Part shown: piece after piece, positions 36,601 through 48,600 of the stretch | How positions within the stretch are numbered: position 1 is the stretch's first letter | How the letters are laid out: the number at the start of each line of letters is the position of its first letter | DNA from: Phorcus lineatus | Taxonomy: Eukaryota; Mollusca; Gastropoda; Trochida; Trochidae | Length of the DNA: 64,000 nucleotides | Assembly (NCBI GenBank): GCA_921293015.1 | Contig: OV121081.1 | Span: 5,456,001-5,520,000 of the forward strand | Reading direction: 5' to 3' | The notes under the pieces: model-generated | Database searches by the model: none | What the model saw: the letters and a program-made list of their open reading frames with translations, nothing else | Told to the model about the DNA's origin: nothing | Position numbers and translations under genes: made by a program

Positions 36601-39600
36601 TTAAAACACTGTCTTTCGCTTGGAACAATACAAATAATCAAAGATATATTAAACATCAATTTACCAGAGTTTGGAGTTGTTTGGATGACTTTGAATATAT
36701 TTAAACAGTCGTTAAGACTGTGAGATTTCCTGTTGTTCTTTCATTAAGGAGGTTATACTTCCGCCGACTAGCACGTCACGCGACAGGACACGCTTCAGTG
36801 ACCATTTCAGTTCTGTTAACTGGTGCTAATTAGCTGGTGATTTGATAAGCCGTATCAAAGTTGTTTATCGGTCGATTTAGAAAATTTAAATTCAAGTTAC
36901 TGGCGAATTCAAATACATATTTTATGAATCACGAAAGTTGCCATTGTCATTTCAGTCAATCTTTAACTCCTGTAGAACATGAGCCAGGTCTCCTTATTTA
37001 AGAAATAAAGTTTGCACTACCCCAATCTGTTTTGTAATAAAGTATAGTTTTGCCCTAAACTATTATAGTTAAAGCATGAGGACGGTAGTCTAACCGATAG
37101 GCATCTTAAAATGCTTCTTTCATGTGTATCAACACTGCCCTTAAGAGCATTGAGTCTCCCACTATTGTTAACCCTCACTAATGCGTAATTAGCACCAGTG
37201 GCTGAATTTTCCAGTGCCGCAAGTCGCGACCGTTTTGCCAAAATATGGTTTGTTTAAGTGGCGAAATACGGATGTAAATATCGTTGTATACAAAACTAGT
37301 CGGCGAATACCGTATAACAAATGGATGATACTTACCTGGCACTTTGAATGAAATTTATATCACCCCTAGAACGGTTTCTATAACCGAAGTAAACTTGTTT
37401 TTAATTCGAGCGCCGTAACTCTAAAATTGTGAGAGCGCATGCGCGAAATCAAAACGAAACTAAAGGCGAATAGTTCCTCTTGACATCGATATAAACATTA
37501 TTACAAAAATATGTCTAAAACGAACTTTACGATTATTTAAAAAATGTCTTTATTTCAAACTCTACAAAGTCATTTCATCACTGAGTGCACACAGACAAAT
37601 TATATACGGAAATGAAGCTAATTTATTGCTCTATATTTTACGATAAATTTCATGATGATACGCCATCCTAAACGAAAGATATAAATTACGAAAAAGCAAG
37701 GTAGTAATAAACCCCGATAACGTTCTGACCCCCACAGTAATATTACTAAGCTAGTAGCCCCGGGCAAACACACGCACTCAGCACGTGCAGGCGGGGTGCC
37801 CCCGCTGAAAAATACACTCACACATAATAGAAATTGTCTTTATTTCCAACTTTATAAATAAAGTTTTTCGCTTTGTATACATGCAACTTATATATGGAAT
37901 TGAAGGCAATTTATACTTCTTTACGAATAAATAAAACATAACAATCTTTCGCACTGTAATTAGAAGTTATTACCAACGAAACGTAGGTATAGCTAGTGAA
38001 TAAAATCATTTAATCGCCTTACCGCGACATTTGTCGCATCATTTCCACACGTTTTATTTTGATGCAAATATGGGCAAATTACACATGAAAATGAAGGTAT
38101 TTATTTCTTCTTTACGATGATATAAAAATAATAAATATAAACCTATTGGTTTGAAAATATGGTACCCTAAGGTATTTGAGAACAGAATTTGATCATTGCG
38201 ACATCACTTAACGCTCGTTTATAGTCTCATTGTAATTTGCAAATTTTATATAGAAATGAAGACGATCCTTTCCTCTTTATTGTGATAAAGAAATGTTGAT
38301 AATGCACTCTGCCGTTAAATGGATAGGAAGTGTAAACATCAGGTTAAAAAAATCGCTTCTCGGTTAACAAAATATGAATAGAGAAATTGCCGGTTTGTAC
38401 GATGCTCGCCGGGTCTTTACTGATTTTCGTTTACATACCAATTTTAAATGGAAATAAGATCATCCTTTTCTCTATATTTTGATATATAAAATTTCAAAAT
38501 GTGCCGAGAATTTTATGTGATATAAATTGCGAGAAAATGGTAAAAACCTAAAGAATAAACAAAACTCACATTTTTGAGGCACTTGCTGTCTCTTTATTTT
38601 ACATAGCATATATACAAATTTTATATCAAATCGAAGACAATTATTCCATCTTATCACGAGGTAATCAAAACCTGTATTGAAATCCGCCCAAGGGTTTAGA
38701 TCACAGGGCGTGCGATAGCAAGGTCTGCTTTTGTCATAAGTGCGCACGCCTGAGCAAACGATAACGTGCGCATCTCGATAAGCTCGTGCGCGAGGGGAGC
38801 AATAACTTACAAGCCTATAGCAAGCCCGGCGGGTAGCGGGGAAAAATTTAGCGTTTGTAATGCATATTTTCGGTACGATAAACATGACCAATATCTATAA
38901 AACTTTTGGAAAATATGCCCCCATTCTTTAGAACAACAACGAAAAAAACATCGGCGGCTTAGCGAAAGCCGGATCACGTGCAATTTTTTTCCGGGATCCG
39001 CTAAATCGTATTAATTGCATTAATTAGTAAATGCGTCAGATTATAAGTCCGGCTTCCGGGGTTCGCCAAGGCTAAATACGGCGTAGTTCAATTTCTTTCC
39101 AGACCATTCTGTAAACCGCGGCTTGAGGGTTAATATTGTGTTTTTGTTATGCATTGAGGTGAAAATGTATGTAATGTCCTGTATTATCACAATGAAGAAG
39201 TTGTTATACACCTTACTTACCTTTGGTTGGTCCTGTACCACATGTCGCAGGTGGTGCCTCTTTATATTTCTTGTCTCTCTTTGGTGCTTAATTTCCTGCT
39301 TTTTATCAACTTTTCTATGCATTGAATGTATCAATTTTGCTTTCCCTTTATATATATCTTCCACTGTTTTACGCATTCTTACCAATGTCTTCAAAATATA
39401 ACCCTCATTAATGAAAGTACTATCAATAAGGTATTAAATATTGGTTAATGGAAATATTCTCCATTACATAATTCACACATGATGGTAATTTTCAGCAATT
39501 TAACTTCTTTGCACTCACTGAGATATTTTTTTAGATGAAAATCATACGTTCCTCCGCTTCTCCTTGATCCTCGTACACAAATGTTTTATACTCTTCTATC

Positions 39601-42600
39601 TTCAGACAAGGGAGACAAGAAGGGAGACAAGAAAGGAGGGAAGAAAAACAAGAGAGGCAAGGCCCAGGGGAAGAAGGGTGACCCTGGACCTAAAGGCCCC
39701 CGAGGCCCAAAGGGAGCCAAGGGAGAACCGGGAGACGCTGCATCCTCATCCATGCCCATGCAGGCAGCATCCAGTGCAGTTCTCACAGAACACTTCGGAC
39801 CTGATAAGGACGTCATCGTGCCCTTTGACCTCAAACTCATCGACCTTGCAGACAATTATGACAACACAACAGGCGTGTTTATTTGTACCATTCCAGGCGT
39901 CTATGTGGTGAGTCTGTACCTCATGTCACACCCTGGGGCAAAGGTCAATGCAAGGGTCTTCATCAACAGTCGACCAATCGCGGCTCTGTGGGCTGACGAC
40001 AGCAAGAACTCTGGTTTCTACCCATCTGGCAGCATACAGACTGTGAGCAGACTGGCGTTCGGAGACCAGGTGTATGTTATGCTAGTGGACGGAGGGTATG
40101 GAGAGAGCTGGGTACACGCTAACTACAACGCTTTCTCTCTCTTCTTGCTTTATGAGGATGTATTCTTCAAATAATGTAAGCCTTCAGGGTATTGATGGCA
40201 TTTCTTGATTCATTTTATTGATGGCTTTTCTTGAATTTTGAAAATGACCACATCACAGTTTTAACTATTATGAAATATTTATAAGTTTTGATATTAATCT
40301 TGCCACATAAAACAATATCCTTTTATTGATCAAACACATAACTTTATTAGATTAAAAAATTATGCTCATCTTGATGAGAGGTTTATCAAATAATTTTTTT
40401 GGTGACATTCACAATGAAAATATTGACAAATTTGTGGAATACATAAATGGAAATTGTCTCAAAAAGAAAACATTTCTGTATACAGTGGTACAGAGTTTCC
40501 TTGAGATTTTATCAATTATTCCATTAAATGTTGGGATAGTTTGTCTACAAATACCTTTGTGATAATAAATTATTTTGACATATTTATGTTATCTTTTCTA
40601 TTGTATCTGTAAAACTGAAACTAAAAATAACTTTTGAAAGAACTGATTCTTATAAATTCATAATTGATATATGTCAGATATATATGCCCGATGTCTGCCA
40701 ATTCCATAACCAAATCCTGCCTCAAAGGAAAACAAAACCGGGAAACTGAAAATAAACTAGAAGGGGCTCTGAGGCTCATCAGGAATAAGATGGTTAGATG
40801 TTCAAGATTGAATTTTAACATCCTGCCAGATCAGGGTATTTTTATCTGCAAAAAACTCCTACATCTTCTGATGTTCTTGAAACCATTTGCCTCATTTGGC
40901 TACTGGTTGGTTAGTCGTAACTTCCAAAAATATGCAGACACTCATTTTTCTTCCAATCAAGGCATCAGCAATATTGCTTGATATTAAGATTTTAGAAATA
41001 CAAACCCTGTTATATAGGGGTTCAAATTAAAATCTTTTCCTGATATCGCACCAACCTTGGCAAGAACTTGCTTTCGACAAACATGACTCACCAGTATGGG
41101 GCAGAGGGTGGTGAGCTGGTCATACAGGAAGCGAGCCTCGCTGATGTTACAGGCCTGGAAGGTGACTTGGAGGCAGCAGTTGCCCATGCCGAAGCCCATG
41201 CAGTCCATGTAGATGTGGTCGGGTAGCGCCGCATGTTGGGCCTCGCCATCGTCCCCGAGTTCGTGGTAGTCTTCTGTGAAGGGGGTTTTTGTGTTCTCAT
41301 CCTTATAAACTGTGGTAGGCAAATAGGTTATTAATAAAATGAAAGTAATGAAGTAATTAACAATCTCAATAACTACATAACTAACTTATTTTCTCTTTGT
41401 TGTTAACTGAGCTAGGCAATAAGTATTAACAGTAGAAATGCAGTTTATTTAGTCGCAATTACAACATTTTGAGAAGGGTATCTTTGCACATCTAATCTCC
41501 TCTATATTGGGAAAGTAACTATTGCTGAATGCTGATTACAAATTAGATTTCAATGTATGATATTCAGCAAACCATATGATATATCATTCTCTCCTCATAG
41601 AGGTAGCTAAAAGTAATAAAATCCTATGTTAACCTCTGTTCTAATACTTCTCTGGGTTCCAGAAGATTCCCCTCGCTAACAAACTATTTGCAAAACGTCG
41701 GTCAATGAAAACACTTCTTGCAAGGAAAGCATGCTTGTTGTCACTGAGGCCACATCAAGAGTCAGTCTCCTTAGTACCTCTCAAATTGCAAAGTTGAATA
41801 TATTCTGGTTTTCCAGACGCAAACAGAAATGACTGAGATTTTATTTTTTAATATTAAAATGGGTCACTGATTGCACAACTTACTGTGATTGAATTTATTA
41901 AGGTTTCCCTACTTCTAGCCCGAAAAGAGCTCAAATTAGAACAAAGGTTAGCCAGATTTAATGATTTGAGTTACATTTAAGGGGAGAGAATGACGATATG
42001 CATTGTCCATGTGTTAGAAACGATGACTCACATACATTGGTCTTTTTCTATCCTTATTCAGTAGACAGCCGCAACACCATGACCTTCTCTAACTAAACAT
42101 TTAGAATCTGCTGTACAATAAATGAAAGATTTATCTGCTCTTATGACAACCTCAACTATGATATAAAGGTAGAGAAATGATGGTAATCTAGGGTTAATTG
42201 TATATTGGGAGACTCACTTGGCACATTGATAACAACTTTCTCCCCGCGCCGCTGTCTGATGTTCCGTGTTAGCGTTCTACAACACATGAAAGTTTTGATA
42301 AGGAGGTGAATAGAAAATAAGAATTTTCAACTGTTTAAGTTACTTTCGCTTGAATAAATGTTGTGAAGGATACTAGTTAACTAGTATCAAAGTCACCAAT
42401 TCTTCTACCTGTATGTTCAATATCTGGTTTAAGATTAGCCAAAATTTCTTGCACAGGACATATGGTATATTTACTAAGAAATAGATGAATTTTGATGATA
42501 TATTTTTACAAATTATTTGGACCATCTGTGACCACCGACACACAGAGAGCAGAGTAACAGTAAATCAAACTATAACATATCCAATCAGATTAGATTCAAT

Positions 42601-45600
42601 TTCTCCAATTAATGCAACCAGATGTGACGAGACTGATGCATAGAGATCATCTGAAATGTTGATTCAATCGAATTTAACTTTTATAACTTCCGGAAGCTGA
42701 AATTGAATTGAGTCAGACACAAATCTACAACAGTTAATGCTCATGATCCCTTAAGGAATTTCTACATCAGATCTAAACTTTGTGCTCACTCTAAGAGAGG
42801 TAGACAAAAGGTTCTCAAGGAATAGTCACTGTAATCTTTTAGATTTCTGAAAATCATTACCTTACTATTACAAAAAGCTAAAGAACTTTGAAATCAACTA
42901 TTTTCAAGACCAAAATTGATGTAATGAATAATTAAAAGACATGGCTGTTGAAGCTCCCTAATTCCATTCAATTCCAGAAAAAGAATGAAAAGTATGAAAG
43001 TCCTATTAAACAATTACATTGAACTAATGGATAGTCAACCTTGTTACAGTTAAACAGCCAATTTCAAGTGTAAATAATATGCCAAGAGTTAGCAAGCAAG
43101 TGACTATACAAGATGTCCAAAATCACTGCACCAGCTTTTCAGTTGCCCAAAGAAACCAACCACTAGAGTTGAACATCTATCCACTCCTGCTCTTACTATC
43201 TATGACAAGCAACAAGACACAACTTTGTCTATTCTCTACCCACTAATCTCACTTCTTCCCACATACTATCTGTTACAAGTGGGACATGTTTCTGTTTGTC
43301 TGAATCCTCCTAGCAGTGAAAATTTGTAGTTTGGATATTTTATATTTCCAATCAAAAATGATACTGTGTAGGATATCTTACTGACCTCTGTCCTAGAGGA
43401 AAAATGAGCGAAACAATTTCATGGAAATGATCAGATAAAATGTTGCCTACTGCACCATGAAGCTCAACTGGAACCAATCAGTTTTCAGTATTTCTAGCCT
43501 ATAAATCCGGGTAACTGAGAGAAAGAAAGCTTGTCATCTGCATAAAACAATTTTAGTCGAAAACAATATTAAGTTTGACAAGCAGATTGGGCTTAATCTA
43601 TCTAATTTCGAACTATTAGATCGAACTTACTTGAAACGAGGGTGACCTGAGTTGATGGCCTCGTCGGGGAAGAATATTGACCGCGATGACCCAGACAGTG
43701 GGGTTGGCTTGTAGGCGGGGTCTGTGAAGTCGACACATCCAAGTCTGTGTGAGGTAATGAAAATCATGTTCAACGCGTACTACTTTAATATTCATAAATC
43801 AAGACAACATTGGTTGTTTCTTAAAAGAGAGTTCCTAGCAACAAAAGGCACATCTACAGATCATGGTTGACATGTGTGTCAAGTTTGGTGAAGCTATATA
43901 AAGGTTAGGAAAAACTACACCGACGCTTGTGATGCTATGCTCTATGATTGTGTCAGTAACAACAAATTGAAGTTGATAAACTATTTCAGTTTATTACGCA
44001 CTACGAGGGAACATAACTGAAACATTTATAAATCATCGTCGTGGGTTGCGTGCAGAGCAAACATGCTTTAAACCTCTTTTTAACCTCAATACTTTGTAGT
44101 GCTAACATAGAAATCAACCGTAAAACATTTACATATTTCATAAATCCAAAAACATTGAGTATTTTAACACAACTTCTACACTGAATGTTCAGTTCGCACA
44201 TTCAAAAGCACACACATTATTTAATGTAATAAATAGAAATAATTTATTTTATATTGAGTGGTAATTTATATTACATGAGCCCAACTTTGTTGGTATAACC
44301 ACTGATTAAGTGATGGATATTATCATAAGGTTAACTCAATATACAAATGCACATAAATCAGTGGAAATGGCTAAAATGGATATATTACAATAATGATATA
44401 TTTAATGAGTATCATAAATTTGAATTAGCATTCAAAAATTCCAATATAGCTGTATAACTGAGAGGATATGAGACACAACAACCATTTACACAAGTGGGGG
44501 AGAAATTTGTGCTCACATTTAGGTATTGTTTTCAGCAGGATATCACTCTTAATTAATTTCATTTCATATTTAGCAATAAAGATAACCTAATCATTTTACT
44601 AATGTGATGTGTCTGATTAGACTTAATACATAAAATATATTTTTCATAAATGCTTGGTTTCATTGATACCAGTTTTGCCATATGTACATGAACATAAATG
44701 AATAAAGTTATAAAATAAAAAAAATCATGAAAAGTTAAAAAAAATTAAAAAATTTTGCAATATCACTTAAAATTAAGCAAAAAATTAAATAGAATTAAGG
44801 ATAGAAGTTTATGATGCTTTGAGGAAACAAATATACAACACTTACCGTGGGAATGTTGTTAGAGAAAGTGGTTCTATACCGGAATCCAGGATTGACATAA
44901 CCTCTTCTCGTCTATTGACATGGAAATAATGGAAACAAAAATGTTAATCAAATTTTCATGAAAATACAGTTTTAAATCAACAAGCCTGTAATAAATCTGC
45001 CTGCACCATCTGCAAACCTGTTACACTCTCCTGCCAGTACTGATAATGTATGGTACACAACATTGGACAGAGCAAAACTGATAATAATATCAAAAATAGA
45101 GCCATGGGCTCTGTAGCTCATCAGACTTTTGATGGAAATAGGTGTTTTGGTTTAGACCATGAGGTCATGGGCAGTGTAGGAAAGATAGCCTGTCCCAACG
45201 TCCGAGTTATTCACAAATAAAAAAGGCCCATTGCCCATTTGGGGTCAAGGGGTCACTGAACCTACATTGTCCAAGGAATCTACACACAACTATTAAGCTA
45301 TCAAGACCTTTTGGAACTGGAGAAGATGAAAGTAGGATTTTAAGGTTTTGACCCCTGTGACCCCGTTTGGGGTCAAGTGGTCACCAAACCTACAATTTAG
45401 AATCCCAAGTGTCCAAGGAGTCTTCACACAATTTTTCAGCTCTCTAGACCTATTGGAACTAGGGCAAAAAGATGAAATTAGGTTTTTTAGGTTTTGACCC
45501 CTGTGACCCCATTTGGGGTCATGGGGTCACCAAACCTACAATTTAGAATCCCTGTTTGCCAAGGAGTCTACACACACCTTTTCAGCTCTCTAGACCTTTT

Positions 45601-48600
45601 GGAACTAGGGAAAAAGATGAAATTAGGTTTTTTAGGTTTTGACCCCTGTGACCCCATTTGTGGTCATAGGGTCACCAAACCTACAATTTAGAATCCCCGT
45701 TGGCCAAGGAGTCTACACACACCTTTTCAGCTCTCTAGACCTTTTGGAACTGGAGAAGAAGATGAAAATAGGTTTTTCAGGTTTTGACCCCTGTGACCCC
45801 ATTTAGAGTCATGGGGTCACCAAACCTACAATTAAGAATCTCCAGTGCCCAAGGAGTCTACACACAACTATTCAGCTCTCTGGACCTTTTGGAACTGGAG
45901 AAGAAGATGAAAATAGGTTTTTCATGTTTTGACCCCTGTGACCTCATTTGGGGTCATGGGGTCACAAAATCTAAAATTTAGAATCTCCAGTGCCCAAGGA
46001 GTCTACACAAAACTTTTCAGCTCTCTGGACCTTTTGGAACTGGAGAAGAAGATTGTAATAGATTTTTAAGGTTTTGACCCTTGTGACCCCATTTGGGGTC
46101 ATGGGGTCACGAAATCTACAAATTAGAATCCCCATTTGCCAAGGAGTATGCACATAAATTTTCAGCTCTCTAGAGTCATTAGTTCTGGAGAAGAAGTCGA
46201 AAAAGTGAAAAGTTTACGGATGGACGGGCGGACGGATGGACAGATGCCGGATGCCTTGCCATGCCATAAGCCCATCGGGTCTTTCAGACCTGATGAGCTA
46301 AAAATTGAAATTGAAACTGAAATTATTGCGCAAAAGGATAATGGAAACAGCAGAACTGCCAACTGTCTTTGCTTATTTGTAGACATATTTTAATTTTTGA
46401 GTACTATGTACTTTTTATTAGTAAAAAGACAATATTTTATATGTGTCATAAAGGAGTCCCAATAAAACATGTTTTAGTATATTTTCAATTCTTTATACAC
46501 TTTTTTTAACCTTTTTACTCTGGATTAATTTGAAGTTACAGGTGAAAGTGAGACTCATGTATTCCATAAAATCAGTGTAGGAACAAAGTCGGAAACTTTT
46601 TAACGTTAGCTCTGGGCTAGTGTCTGCTTCAGGCTCAACCACTGGCTAGTGTGGTCAACTGTCCACATTATCTGTGTCAGGCTCAACCACTGGCTAGTGT
46701 GGTCAACTGTCCACATTATCTGTGTCAGGCTCAACCACTGGCTAGTGTGGTCAACTGGCCACATTATCTGTGTCAGGCTCAACCACTGGCTAGTGTGGTC
46801 AACTGGCCACATTATCTGTGTCAGGCTCAACCATTGGCTAGTGTAGTCAACTGTCCACATTATCTGTGTCAGGCTCAACCACTGGCTAGTGTGGTCAACT
46901 GCCCACATTATCTGTGTCAGGCTCAACCACTGGCTATAGTGTGGTCAACTGGCCACATTATCTGTGTCAGGCTCAACCACTGGCTAGTGTGGTCAACTGT
47001 CCACATTATCTGTGTCAGGCTCAACCACTGGCTAGTGTGGTCAACTGGCCACATTATCTGTGTCAGGCTCAACCACTGGCTAGTGTGGTCAACTGGCCAC
47101 ATTATCTGTGTCAGGCTCAACCACTGGCTAGTGTGGTCAACTGGCCACATTATCTGTGTCAGGCTAAACCACTGGCTAGTGTGGTCAACTGGCCACATTA
47201 TCTGTGTCAGGCTCAACCACTGGCTAGTGTGGTCAACTGGCCACATTATCTGTGTCATACTCAACCACTGGTTAGTGTGGTCAACTGGTCAACATATCTG
47301 TGCCAGCTCCTTAACGTAATGCACCTCTACCGTATGGTCTCTAAAAGAATGTCTGGAGGATGCATCTTATTGCCTTGACAGCACTGCACACTTACCCTTA
47401 ACAAGCAAGTCACTATGCAAGATGTCCAAAATCAGGGTGCAATACAGGAAGTCTTATATTAGCTGGTGATGGAGACTAGCGCAAGTTGTGTCGTTGCGGG
47501 AAGTTGATAATTAATATGCAAATCAGACATGACAATTATGATTGATTTATGTTTACCTGAGTTTCATGTTGCGCTCGACGAGGTTGAAGTGTGCCATGAG
47601 ACACCCGTAGGGTCGGGCAGGGGTCCCCTCCACCATGTACTCAGCATACTCAGGGTGCCACGTCGCCACAGAGTCTCTGGGGGAAGGGGAGACAACTCTA
47701 ACTTATTGTATCATGAAAGAGAGGCTAAACACCTCCCTCAAAGCCAGGCCATATACAACAAAAGTGCTTTCACATTGATACAGGAGCAGATTTGGAAATT
47801 TCACATTAATTATCAAAGGACCTATGAAATCAAAACATACCACTCAAATGGACAGGTTGATTTACAATTGATTTTCGTTTTTATCAATATTTCCTACAGT
47901 TTACTACAAAATAATGTAATTCTTTGGTGCTTATCCAATATGGGACACAAACTTGAAAGAAGCTCAAAATGGATTTATCCATGCATGTGAATTGCCATTT
48001 TTAAAACCTTTTTTCAAGTCAGTCCGGAGGATTAGTTATTTCCAGTTTGAAACATTTTAGATTTTTTAATCTTAAAGCATATGGAGAGACTCTGTATTAC
48101 TTGAAAATATAGGAATGCGCTCTCTATCTCATCAGGCTGTAGAATTTATCATCATTAGGATTGGACCACATGTACACTTGTACTACATGAGTTTGTTCGT
48201 ATTTCAGCATTTTAAGCCATAAAATAGCTCAAAATATTTTTTAAGGCATGATTCCTTTGACCTTTATGAGGTTGGAAGGGAGAAGGGGGCACAAACATAT
48301 AATTCATTATATAATTAGCCAAGAAGTCTGTAAACTGATTTAAACTTTCTAAGCCTAGAAAATAAAAATAATAATAATTCACTGTTAGCACCTAAGAGTG
48401 ATATCATTACCATGGCTTAATGGTTACACTATTAAACACTATTGCCAATGTTACTTTATCCAAACTTTTATTTTTGATTAGTATGAACATGTCAACATAT
48501 CTAAAAATTATATCACACCTCATTTCTAATTCTAATTCTAATAAACCATTTTCATGATTCTTTTTCCTTTTGGAACAAAATAATTTCCTTCACTTACTTT

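Larger units (their letters stand above)
34952..39605 (+). other. Intron of the C1q-domain gene (also inside GCLC intron 7)
   Basis: 4.65 kb intron, donor GTGAGTAAA and acceptor CTTCTATCTTCAG. The 35000-37470 part shows nothing identifiable. 37470-38690 is a degenerate tandem array. A coding-like orphan segment lies at 39221-39400 on the minus strand. Confidence 0.75.

Noticed and set aside
45494-46153. Frames of about 65 residues repeated at 290-bp spacing
   Set aside because: Translation of the 145-bp tandem units; no coding signature.
46606-47378. Several 65-222-residue repetitive frames on both strands
   Set aside because: They are generated by the 48-bp minisatellite, whose period is a multiple of three; no start context, domain or splice signal supports them.
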